Assembly: GCA_033675545.1 (NCBI GenBank)
Contig: JAWDGP010000459.1
Location: forward strand, 31,001-95,000
Direction: 5' to 3'
Length of the DNA stretch: 64,000 nucleotides
Source of the DNA: Elysia crispata
Taxonomy: Eukaryota > Mollusca > Gastropoda > Plakobranchidae
The notes beneath the pieces are model-generated. The model had not been told where the DNA came from. It saw nothing but the letters and a program-made list of their open reading frames with translations, and made no database searches. Positions 22,025 to 28,965 of the stretch are shown piece by piece (the stretch's first letter is position 1; each line of letters begins with the position of its first letter). Made by a program: the position numbers and the translations under genes.

Positions 22025-24060
22025 ATACCTCCCTTCTCAACATTATTTCTAAGTACATGTAAGCTATACATTCAAATATTTACACTTTGAAACTCAGATG
22101 CACATGTACACCTGAATACTGATGCCATTAACAAGTGTTCCTTTTTATCTTACCTGTAGCCCTGTGGAAGGTGAAACTTTGTAAACTTCTGGAGGGGAAT
22201 AAAGCAACTGTGATCCTTATACTTGGGGCAGTCAAGAAGACGACTCTGGAGATCTGTACCGCCCTCATAACTCACTTCATGGTAACCTGGAACAATAAAA
22301 TAGCTTTTGGTTCTTTATTGTGTGTAAAATTATAAAGCAGGCTTCTCACTTCACAATAATGTACATACATGTTGACTATGACACTTTAAATAGTCTCTGA
22401 TATACCAGTATGGTATAGAATTTTAGAAGCTCTAAAGAAATAAAGTTTTTCAGTTATTAAATATTTAATGAAGTCTAAACATAAGCACATCCTTTCTTCA
22501 GCAACATAACCAGCTTCAATTAATTACCAAAATTATTTCTAAAAAATCTAGGAAATTGTCTCACATTTACCAAAAAAGTATTAAGTTTATTTCTATGTAT
22601 CCTTGCAATAAAGATTTTTTCATCTCGCTAAAATCTTTTACCTCACAACATATTATGTACTCTCTCTCTGGTGAATATATATGTTTATTTTTTCAGAGTC
22701 AGAGAGGAATGTCTTCTTTTATTTTTGTAACGATTTAAAACAAAATTCACATTTCTTTTATTTACCACTTATCACCTTTAATTAATTCAATGAAGTTATT
22801 AAAGGAATAAATAACAAATGTATTACAAAATACTACACTGTATAATTCACCCTGACACACAAGTGATAAGAAAAATGTAGATAACAATAGGCAAATAACA
22901 TCATTTTAGGTTTCCAATTTTTTTTAGAAAGTAACTGTGGATTCATTAAAAGTAACTGAATTATTTGGGTACAAAAAAAAATATAGTTTTGAGAGAACTA
23001 ATGATTAAAATTGGACAACAGGTTTAAAAAATATGTTTAGATGGTGAAAATACTGAGTTTGCATTCCATTGACATTTTTGCTCTATTCTACGTACTCTGT
23101 AATTCTATTATTAGAACTGCAGGGTCTGTGGTGATTTCTCTGCCACTGAGTTAAGACTACAATACTTCTTAGTCAAGGCATTTATATATTTTGAGAACTT
23201 ATCTCCTATGTAAAAACAAGCAGTATGTCAGTAGATGTAAACTATGGTTGCAGATTTTAAAAATTTACTTCTTGTGCCAATTTTTCTTTACTAAAACGAA
23301 AAGCACAACATAGGATTGACAAGTTTAGAAGCTAGCAATATTAGTTAAAAATCATATGAAATAATGCAAGATCAAGGATAATAACATCATGTGGAGTGGC
23401 ATTTATGGGAATAAATTTATGAGGTTAATATTCCATGAAGGGGTGTATCCTTGAGAAATATAATACTCTAGATTTATACTGCTGCCATTTTACATGGAAT
23501 AAAAGGTGTTTAAAGGCTTGATTAAATCTTTAGACATCCTCTCTTCTCTTAAGCAGTGATAAATCTCAGAGCATCTCAGAAACTAAAAAAAATATTGTCA
23601 AACTGATTTATCCAGATTGTCTAGTCTCAAAGGCAATACACAGATAAAAGCATTCAGCCCTAAACCCACACATACACTTCATTTTCAGTTTGACTCAGTA
23701 GAATGCAATTTGATTTTGACCTAAAAAAATGATAGTTTTTGATACCTTTAATTCCCCTAGCTAAATTTGCTCTATGTGTGTTTAAGCTCCTGGGTATTGC
23801 CTTCGACTTTTCCTTTTCTTCAGTTTGCTTCTCTGTGTAAGTGGCTGAACTATCCATAGCTCTGTGGAAAAAAAAATTAAATGTAAATTTTTCTTAATTT
23901 GTAATGTAAAGTTCTATAGCTGTCTTGAATATATCTCCTCTTCACTGACAAAAGATGTTGCATTAACTGCCAGTAAATATCAAAGTGAAAAATCTATACG
24001 TCGCGGTCTTGAGCACTAAACTTACTTTGCCAGTCTGACATGCTCAGTTGTTGCACCCAT
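176..24060 (-). CDS. Trypsin-fold serine protease-like protein, 7 coding exons, 371 aa
   Basis: Spliced model: exons 24060-24026, 23861-23746, 22286-22154, 20564-20414, 19489-19314, 4255-4051 and 475-176 (stop TGA at 178-176). All junctions are GT/AG and phases agree (2,1,2,0,2,0), giving one open 371-codon frame. It is probably a chymotrypsin-fold peptidase. Residues 130-144 (exon 4, ending GTGFIQ) resemble the first barrel. His183 lies in TATHVVF, Asp234 in SHDIEL and Ser316 in CPGSSGAP; the H-D (51) and D-S (82) spacings suit a trypsin triad. A CPCPEC cluster (158-163) and the SHPHG motif (275-278) are further landmarks. I recall similar CPCPxC / TAxHVVF / VSHPHG / CPGSSGAP proteins as an expanded, uncharacterised family in molluscs and other invertebrates. 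There is no signal peptide or membrane segment, so a cytosolic or nuclear location is inferred. The substrate is unknown. An alternative start is Met14 (23857). Confidence 0.85.
476..4050 (-). other. Intron 6 of protease-like gene
   Basis: A+T-rich sequence without supported coding potential; the short open frames here look random. Homopolymer A and T runs occur. A loosely recurring motif (GTGTCAT then AATACGTCTAAG-like) appears between about 2871 and 3720. Confidence 0.6.
4051..4255 (-). CDS. Protease-like gene, coding exon 6 (catalytic Asp)
   Basis: The acceptor ctttag precedes 4255; the donor GTAGGT begins at 4050 (phase 0). It encodes [16 protein letters not shown], with Asp234 proposed as the triad acid, then a Trp-rich helix-like segment (VWGKWRWLE). 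The phase-2 join to exon 5 across a 15-kb intron keeps the frame open, which supports the pairing. Confidence 0.85.
4256..5268 (-). other. Intron 5 of protease-like gene, distal part
   Basis: A+T-rich intronic DNA between exon 6 and the LTR retrotransposon. Nothing recognisable was found. The intron as a whole runs to 19313. Confidence 0.6.
5274..5471 (+). repeat. 5' LTR of gypsy element
   Basis: Starts TGTAACGG and ends CACTACA. It holds an AATAAA at 5347-5352 that could serve as the polyadenylation signal. It matches 10179-10377 almost throughout. The preceding ATTAC is the left target duplication. Confidence 0.93.
5472..5489 (+). promoter_or_regulatory. Primer binding site of gypsy element
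   Basis: TGGTGTCAGAA begins immediately after the 5' LTR, the position and TGG start expected for a tRNA primer-binding site. The tRNA was not identified. Confidence 0.6.
5541..5948 (+). pseudogene. gypsy gag, N-terminal part
   Basis: An open frame from ATG 5541 ([18 protein letters not shown]...) resembles the retrotransposon gag/capsid start, with an FxxWRxRFxxFR-type helix. It ends at TGA 5946-5948. The gag then clearly resumes in another frame (5945 onward, [11 protein letters not shown]), so a one-base shift lies near 5940. A programmed shift is possible, but mutation is likelier given the other lesions. Confidence 0.8.
5945..6898 (+). pseudogene. gypsy gag C-terminus, protease and start of RT
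   Basis: This frame carries two CCHC-like knuckles ([14 protein letters not shown] and [14 protein letters not shown]) for RNA binding. The aspartic protease core [10 protein letters not shown] follows at about 6468-6500. The linker then leads into the reverse transcriptase. A TAG at 6896-6898, where a Trp is usual before VSPMV, interrupts pol. Confidence 0.88.
6899..7411 (+). pseudogene. gypsy reverse transcriptase segment
   Basis: Same frame as the preceding segment, beyond the TAG. It has the RT signatures [32 protein letters not shown] and the catalytic YFDD box at 7238-7249. The frame breaks near 7375 and continues one base out of phase, so the RT is frameshifted. Confidence 0.9.
7348..8874 (+). 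pseudogene. gypsy RT C-terminus, RNase H and integrase
   Basis: The frame resumes with the RT thumb/connection, then RNase H ([21 protein letters not shown] and YSDHKPL regions). The integrase HHCC zinc finger follows ([11 protein letters not shown] to CKLC), then the core with the first two acidic residues (GVDLCEL and ISDNGPKF). A one-base shift near 8780, just after PHYPQANG, ends the correct frame before the third catalytic residue; the stop at 8874 is spurious. Confidence 0.9.
8724..9462 (+). pseudogene. gypsy integrase C-terminus and pol tail
   Basis: In a third frame the integrase continues ([28 protein letters not shown]). A TAA at 9063-9065 interrupts it. Downstream coding resemblance ends in a [15 protein letters not shown] tail before the stop at 9460-9462, a typical pol terminus for this group. 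Confidence 0.82.
9463..10178 (+). other. 3' untranslated region of gypsy element
   Basis: Non-coding DNA between pol and the 3' LTR. It holds three copies of a motif close to GCTCGAGGATAGAG at 9533-9547, 9574-9588 and 9680-9693. Otherwise A+T-rich with nothing recognisable. Confidence 0.6.
10179..10377 (+). repeat. 3' LTR of gypsy element
   Basis: Near-identical to the 5' LTR, with a few substitutions and one extra T. The second base of the terminal TG appears mutated to T. It is followed directly by ATTAC (10378-10382), the right target duplication. The run tgggttttttt lies immediately upstream; a clean polypurine tract is not obvious. Confidence 0.92.
10470..10640 (+). repeat. Left LTR-like fragment of decayed gypsy element
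   Basis: The stretch 10503-10592 aligns with 14980-15056 over most of its length with small indels. It is followed by TGGTGACCCA (10641), a common gypsy primer-binding site start. Boundaries are approximate. Confidence 0.55.
11990..12300 (+). repeat. Diverged direct repeat, period about 183 bp
   Basis: ATTAGGGACATGACCCCCA followed by T/A runs, CAATGTTTTGA and GACCTTTGA-AT blocks occurs at 11990 and again at 12173. The two copies lie between the two halves of the decayed transposon gene. Confidence 0.7.
12365..12652 (+). CDS. Unrecognised 95-residue open frame, doubtful
   Basis: It opens with [17 protein letters not shown], a basic start, followed by Thr/Pro-rich and Ser/Arg-rich sequence partly generated by AGATCT-type repeats. 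A GTGAGT donor-like site follows directly (12655). It could be the N-terminal exon of a mobile-element protein or a chance frame; I do not recognise it. Confidence 0.2.
   Translation: MAGEKKRRRLRRSRYVETLNQNQISPTTPPPQTTLDQPSISIDTDRNLDLHLRQTGSRSINQPRSDPDSENRRCSRSPQRRPSFRYVVFKSALIL
13540..13945 (+). mobile_element. tRNA-derived SINE
   Basis: The head has a tRNA-like arrangement: AAGGCGTCTGCTTAA as an A-box-like region near 13594 and a degenerate B box AGATCAAGTTT near 13627. The body shows GTCTTCTCATATGTGACGAT, CCCGTGTGCATGTTGCACA and AAAGATCCCGTGGTA, blocks I recall from widespread molluscan SINEs. It ends with GCCTGATAAATTGTTAAAC. It is inserted in the decayed gypsy element. Family name not assigned. 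Confidence 0.6.
14285..14890 (+). pseudogene. Degenerate gypsy integrase C-terminal fragment
   Basis: Read across several frames, this stretch shows [53 protein letters not shown] and finally [15 protein letters not shown]. That is the order of a Ty3/gypsy integrase from around its second acidic motif to the pol tail. Several frameshifts and internal deletions make it a relic. It differs from the 5.3-10.4 kb element, so it is a separate family. Confidence 0.75.
14935..15076 (+). repeat. Right LTR-like fragment of decayed gypsy element
   Basis: Begins near GTCAGCACTGTGGAGGCACT and matches the 10.5-kb fragment. It abuts a dispersed-repeat copy and (TA)n tract to the right, which probably truncates it. 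Confidence 0.55.
15086..15830 (-). repeat. Repeat A copy 1 (minus orientation)
   Basis: Reverse complement of the dispersed repeat seen at 24.5, 33.7, 39.4 and 44.4 kb. Shared blocks include the CCCGTTCAAATTAACAGGTG end, AATTTGGGTGC, CTCGACCTGATG and ACTCATGCAAGACAAA. It contains the (TA)n at 15131. Confidence 0.6.
15131..15212. repeat. (AT)n microsatellite
   Basis: About 41 uninterrupted AT units within a repeat A copy. Confidence 0.98.
15827..16190 (-). pseudogene. Penelope-like element fragment, upstream of RT
   Basis: On the minus strand, two frames joined by a shift near 16040 give [16 protein letters not shown], then [20 protein letters not shown], then [16 protein letters not shown] and KPRKTF. 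This order matches what I recall of the region ahead of the reverse transcriptase in Penelope-like retroelements of marine invertebrates. No RT core or GIY-YIG domain is attached here. Identification is by motif memory. Confidence 0.5.
16191..19313 (-). other. Intron 5 of protease-like gene, proximal part
   Basis: A+T-rich intronic DNA with a long (AT)n tract at 17179 and a poly-A run at 18249-18265. No supported genes; open frames at 18120-18350 and 18733-18978 have no recognisable features. Confidence 0.55.
17179..17260. repeat. (AT)n microsatellite
   Basis: About 41 uninterrupted AT units after GGCCCTCGAG. It creates an artificial Tyr-Ile-repeat reading frame. Confidence 0.98.
19314..19489 (-). 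CDS. Protease-like gene, coding exon 5 (catalytic His)
   Basis: The acceptor tttctcag precedes 19489 and the donor GTAAGT starts at 19313 (phase 2). It encodes the CPCPEC cluster and [11 protein letters not shown] with the proposed catalytic His183. The intron that follows is about 15 kb and holds most of the mobile elements in this half of the window. Confidence 0.87.
19490..20413 (-). other. Intron 4 of protease-like gene
   Basis: Intronic sequence with T- and A-runs and a purine-rich GAGAGATA-type stretch near 20285-20385. Nothing else recognised. Confidence 0.6.
20414..20564 (-). CDS. Protease-like gene, coding exon 4
   Basis: The acceptor is catacag before 20564; the donor is GTAAAA at 20413 (phase 0). 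It encodes alternating hydrophobic strands ([12 protein letters not shown]) followed by RYGTGFIQ. The latter is placed where trypsin-fold enzymes have their GxGF turn ahead of the catalytic histidine. Confidence 0.87.
20565..22153 (-). other. Intron 3 of protease-like gene
   Basis: Intronic DNA with a short (CT)n at about 22002-22024. No coding or repeat element was recognised. Confidence 0.6.
22154..22286 (-). CDS. Protease-like gene, coding exon 3
   Basis: The acceptor ttccag precedes 22286 and donor GTAAG begins at 22153. The exon enters in phase 1 and leaves in phase 2. It encodes [13 protein letters not shown] and a CPKYKDHSC segment (two cysteines) before the catalytic domain. Confidence 0.85.
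22287..23745 (-). other. Intron 2 of protease-like gene
   Basis: A+T-rich intron without recognised features. Confidence 0.6.
23746..23861 (-). CDS. Protease-like gene, coding exon 2
   Basis: The acceptor is tttccacag before 23861 and the donor is GTATC at 23745 (phase 1). It encodes a charged, low-complexity N-terminal stretch rich in Lys, Glu and Thr (residues about 12-51). This looks like a flexible leader rather than a signal peptide. Confidence 0.75.
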
Positions 24061-24062
24061 CC
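24026..24062 (-). CDS. Protease-like gene, coding exon 1 (start codon)
   Basis: A short exon lies between an acceptor (tgtgcag before 24062) and a GTAAG donor at 24025. The ATG is at 24060-24058 and encodes [11 protein letters not shown], ending in phase 2. That phase joins exactly to the A that opens the next exon, which would otherwise have an unexplained acceptor 4 bases before its own ATG. If this exon is not used, translation would start at 23857. Confidence 0.6.
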
Positions 24063-24524
24063 CTGCACATTAACAATTTAATTGCAAGTTGTAAGCAAGC
24101 TGTACCAGAGTTAAAGAATTCCTTTAACCTTTAATTTTATTGATAAAAAAGGACTAAGGAAGCATCAGTCATGTGACAATGAAAGTCTAACTTGTTTCAA
24201 AGGGCTTGATTCAAATCTAGACTCAAAGATGAATTTTGCATAAATTTTAATTCTTACACATAAATTTCAATTTTCAAACTAGGATGGTCGGTTTTCCTGT
24301 TTGAATATCATCATTGAACACTATATCCATAAAAAAGTTTTGGCAGCCCATCTATAAAAAGTTTTCTTTTTAAATTTAACTCATTCATTCAAGGTGAAGG
24401 CCTGATTGAGCTTCTAAGCCACTAAACCTTCATTCTTTTCTTCTTATTATTATTTTCCCTATGTTTGAAGAAGACGAGCTTGGTATTATTAAGATAATTA
24501 TGATATCAAAAAATGATATTTAGA

Positions 24525-25397
24525 TTATTAAAGGCAACTTCGATTTCTTTCTCTGCCTTTTCCCCACAAAACCCCTTACAATGAAGTTAACTGAACTGTA
24601 ATCTGTTGAGATCAGTGTCTCATGCTGTAAAAAAAAAATTAAAGAAAAGTTATGAATTCGGGCTAAAAGTGCTTTTAAGTTTATAATTTATTTATAGACA
24701 TTAATTCATCAAAATATTTTGCCAAATTTGTTATGTTGAATCAAATAACATTTAAATGACTGTTCTCAGCAGTTTATGGTTTCCAAAGTAGATGAAGCTT
24801 TCATAACAAATTGTTGTTATTTTGTTAATAAAGAAAACCATGTTATTTTAATTTAATGGGGTAAAAAACTGGAAAAATTTGAAATCAAATGAAATTTAAC
24901 CCACTACAGAACAACGCCAAAAACATCATGGAAAACGTGCCGTTCTGTGCAAGTAGAAGTGATTTGATTGGTCAGTATTTAAAAAAAAACTGTCATTGTT
25001 GCCTTTTCAGTTTTCTTCTGTAATGTAAATGTCACTTCTGTTTCTTTTACACACATTTCGTACCTCTGTACTGATTTATATTGAAGATATCCACCAGATC
25101 CACTAATTGGCAACAAGAAAATGTAATAACACTCATGTCAAGCCATTTTATCAACTTGAGTTATACAATTTTATAACTAGACCTAGAATAATTATAAGAT
25201 TTAACAAACCAGGATAACCCAATAAATTGTTGAAAATGCAAGGCCTTAAAAATGTTTTTCTCTGTAATATTGTCAGAGCAGTGGGGGTTTCCCGGATTTT
25301 CTGGGACCATAGGCACCTCCGTTTATTCAATGTCGTGTCTTCTCCACCTGTTCATTTGAATGGGCAATCATGCTTGAAAGATATATATATATATATG
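24525..25397 (+). repeat. Repeat A copy 2 (plus orientation)
   Basis: Shares with other copies: CGATTTCTTTCTCTGCC near the start, GCCAAATTTGTTATGTTGAA, AAGCCATTTTATCAACTTGA, ACCCAATAAATTG, GGCCTTAAAAATG and CCACCTGTTCATTTGAATGG. It ends in a short (AT)n at 25381-25397. It lies upstream of the protease coding exons. Confidence 0.65.
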
Positions 25398-25419
25398 ATC
25401 TAACAGAGTTGAAATTCTT

Positions 25420-26510
25420 TCTGTAAATTTGCAGTTATCTGCCCAACTCACTCTAAGCTTTAAAACTGTATGTTTCTTAATGAATTTGATACACTTAACA
25501 CAGATGAAGATTTTATTTGTCGCAAATAAATACTTTTCAAGATATAAGCATTTTTGGGATGCACTATTTCCATATGTTTGTCCCAGTTCTGTATACCAAT
25601 CCGCACGTTTTTGTACATACTAATTAGTTCTGCTTGACTATTTAAAGTAAAAATCTGCAGACGTGATTTCACTCACTTATATTTTTCTATTCTATATTTC
25701 GGTTGGATTTTTCTGTTTTATGTTTCCAATTCTGAAAGTGAAGACACAGATCAAGATGAGCCTCAGTAAGATAGGACTTGTAATTTTACAGAATCTACCC
25801 CGGCCAGCTGAGGTCATGGCCCAACTGTGCTGAGGCTGCCTGACTAGCCAGACCAGCAATCCTGGGCTGTGTTGTGTTTGTGCCTGTTGCATATGATCAC
25901 CTCTAATTTTTATATTTCTTCAGCGATCTTTGTGAAATTTTGACTACACACTTATCAAATGAAAGTTTCTCCTTCCTACATTATATAAAAGTTTAACAAA
26001 AACATTTTGAAATAACACAATTTTGATGAAATCAAATGAATTACAGTGTTACTGTGTTGTTTACACACACATCACTCACATACACAGCATGCTTTATCAA
26101 GGCCAGCTCTATAGGTAGAGGGCCGTGGTTCTCTTCCATTGATTTGATCATGTGACTGCCCACTAATCGTTCTTTCACAAAATAAAGAGGTACAGGTCTA
26201 AATTTAACAATGACATTAAATACGAGTATTCTCGTACTTGGACCAGGAATTAGCAGCCTGAGATAAGTCGTAGAGGGCCTTGAGAATAGATACATGGGTA
26301 TGAGGTATCTCATGCACGGGGTAGATTCTGTTAAAGCGATTTTACTTTTTAGTGCAACCCAAATTTATTTATTATTTTATATCTTGAAAAGCATTTATTT
26401 GCGACTAATAAAACCATCATATTCTTTTTAGTTCAGCGTATCAAATTCATCCCGACACTTGCAATTTTGAATCCTAAAATGAGTTGGGCCAGTATCTGCA
26501 AATTTACCTT
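25420..26510. mobile_element. Foldback-like element with about 150-bp inverted ends
   Basis: The arm 25421-25572 is matched in reverse complement by 26351-26508. Shared blocks include GTAAATTTGCAG, CCCAACTCA, GAATTTGATAC and GTCGCAAATAAAT-CTTTTCAAGATATA. The arms have diverged. The 780-bp interior has no convincing coding sequence. A non-autonomous foldback or MITE-like element is inferred; target duplications were not found. Confidence 0.6.
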
Positions 26511-26654
26511 TCTTTCTTCTTTATTACCCCCTTCAAAAACCAAGCCCAATATTTTTCCATGGCCCTATCTGACAAAGACCTCTTTAGTATGATAGAGGTA
26601 CCATACCCATTCAGAAGTCCTTTCGCGCTCTTATTTGTTTATGGAAATTCGTAG

Positions 26655-27060
26655 ATCCTACTCCTAGATCTAGATCTAGATCTAGTAGAAAGTATTAAAC
26701 TCTAATTTAGTTTTAAAGATCTAGATCTAGATTCTAAATTCTAAATCTAGATCTAGATGTAGTTCGACCTAACAAAGAAATGAAAAATTCTAGATCTAGA
26801 TTGGAATATATTGTGAATTAGGTCCATTCTGGAGATCTAATCTACACTCTGGAAAAAAGATTCTAGGTCTAGATCTAGATCTAGGGCTAGATTAGTCCAC
26901 ATCAACTATCAAGACAAAATGGACCTTCCAAAATGGATTGCCGAAATGAAATAAAAATGAAACGACTTACTATTTTGCAATAATATCTACAACTTGAATT
27001 CTAGATCTAGATTAGGTCTAGATTTCGGTCCACCTAGATCTAGATTAATATATCTAGAAA
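26655..27060. repeat. AGATCT/TCTAGA-rich patch
   Basis: Dense overlapping copies of the self-complementary hexamers AGATCT and TCTAGA, as in TAGATCTAGATCTAGATCTA. Smaller patches occur near 12255-12620, 29255-29350, 46000 and 60530-60725. Confidence 0.8.
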
Positions 27061-27704
27061 TAGAGAGTAATCTCATCTCGATCTAATCCATTATCATGAA
27101 AAACATGGCTTCTAGTTCTATCATTGTCACATGCGAAGTAACCTTGACTTTAAAAACATTTAGATCAACAATTAAGTCATTTTGGTTTGAGAGTATAGGA
27201 TTTTCCATTGAGATATAAATAACCAACTAGATATTGCAATAGCTATTATTAGAACATCTGTGATTGTAATGCATTGCGTATTTTTGGTAACGCTTTTGGG
27301 CAAACCCTTTGGGAAAACCAAGTCGTTCTTGTTTGCATTCACAACAAGCATAGCAGGCATAAATTTTGATCAGAAGAATGCTGTTTATTATTTTCAAAAT
27401 TCTTGAAAACTATAGATGCTAATATGCTAAACTGACGTGAACCCAGACGATTAATTTGTTCTAAGACTGAAGTGCCGAAAGACGGAAACTCACTGGCAGA
27501 TAGTTATAAGTTCCTACTTCACTAATTGTAGAACAGGAACGATTCGGACAGGATTCATATCGGCATAAATATTTTTATTTTTTAATCTATCGTTTAATCT
27601 TTGAATTGAAATTATTTTGAGTAGGTCTACTTCAATCACGGGATAGATAGATCTAGATCTACCAATGCTAGTAGACGCAATTGAGCTAGAACGTAAACAC
27701 TCAC

Positions 27705-27790
27705 CAACTGACTTGTAATTTTTGTACAAACTGTGTAGCTGCAAATAATTTTCTCATTGCTCTTTAACTCTTAATTGCTGTGTGATGTGT
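27705..27790 (-). other. Candidate 5' UTR exon and promoter of protease-like gene
   Basis: On the minus strand a good donor (CAGTTG followed by GTGAGT at 27704) ends a short segment. Joined to coding exon 1, it has an in-frame TGA upstream of the ATG and no earlier ATG, as expected of leader sequence. Its upper boundary is a guess and no TATA box is convincing. Other 5' exons are possible. Confidence 0.3.
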
Positions 27791-27913
27791 ATAAGCGGAG
27801 TTTAGTTCCGAAGTTAACATGCCTTCACTTAGCGACAGGTCCGCAGGGCAGCCAAGCTATTCCAAATCTAAAAATAGTTTACTCATACAAAACGGGTCTA
27901 CAAAAGACCTACT

Positions 27914-27937
27914 GGTATTTTCGTTATCGCGTTTGAG

Positions 27938-28001
<64 letters not shown>

Positions 28002-28063
28002 ATAATAAGTTATTTCTGACATTGAAGAAAGGATTGTTTCTCAAACCTGTTAACGAAAATACC
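27914..28063. repeat. 27-bp inverted repeat flanking (TA)n
   Basis: The arm at 27914-27940 (GGTATTTTCGTTA...GTTTGAGAAA) pairs with 28037-28063, differing at about three positions. Between them lie (TA)29 (27941-27998) and a short unique stretch. The unit could extrude as a cruciform. Confidence 0.85.
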
Positions 28064-28795
28064 GATTTGGGAGATTCGGGGTAAACTAGATATTAATTGT
28101 GATTCTTTGATCGTAAGATGTTAGATGAAGCGTACTATCTCGGTCGTGTACATTCGGATACAGTTATTATGGGAAACGGGTGTCCAGCTGAACGGGGGAG
28201 AATTTTGTTCGTCACTTGGCGTTAATCTTTGTAGGGGAAATTTAGACGTAGAATTGGGGAACATAAGGAAGTCTTGGTCAGGGAACTTTGCCGACTGATT
28301 TTCTTAGACACAACTGGTCAGTATATTTTTGGATTATACACATGTACTGAGATACGTTCCGCGAGCCGTGCTGTATTATTTCTTGTTACCAAACCTGTCG
28401 CTTGAGTATGTATTGGATATTTCTGTATGCTATTTCTACCTGTGTACTCCGTGATTCGGGAAATATTTTTTTTAAGGTAGCGGATATATTTATGTACCAG
28501 GGGCAGAATTAGCACACAGGATATATCTGTAACAGGTACAGAAATAACTTCTGGGATATTTCAGTACCAGGTCAAGGTGCCCCTACATAATTGCACTTCT
28601 TGGGAGATTAAATTTATCATGTTGTGGTTATAAAGATATCGGATTACATTGTACAGGGGCTGTTCACTTCAAATTTTTAGTTGGCATTGGGGTTCACGCG
28701 ACTCTTTTTCTACCTACAGTGTATTTTTGTATTGTCTTTTATTTTTTTTCTGTCTAACTATGTATTGGGAAGCTCCACATATTAATGAGGACACG

Positions 28796-28965
28796 CAGAT
28801 TTTCCGACTGAGTAAAAGCATCAAATTTTCTGTCCTTTCGTTTCTGTGGTTGCTAGGGTCGCCCGACATCTTAGTTTTGGTCACAACAAACTTCCTTTAC
28901 ATGACAACAAGCATAAAAAGGTCACCCTACCAGGATTTTTTCCTGGCCTATAAATACAAATTTAC
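28796..28965 (+). repeat. Repeat B, copy 1
   Basis: Aligns with 59710-59870: TCAAATTTTCTGTCCTTTCG, TTTTGGTCACAACAAACTTC, and CACCCTACCAG then CCTGGCCTATA. The CCTATAAATA resembles a TATA box, so this may be a retroelement promoter or LTR fragment. Confidence 0.75.

Noticed and set aside
26041-26313. 90-residue minus-strand open frame
   Set aside because: Lies inside the foldback element and resembles no protein; other frames are equally unremarkable.
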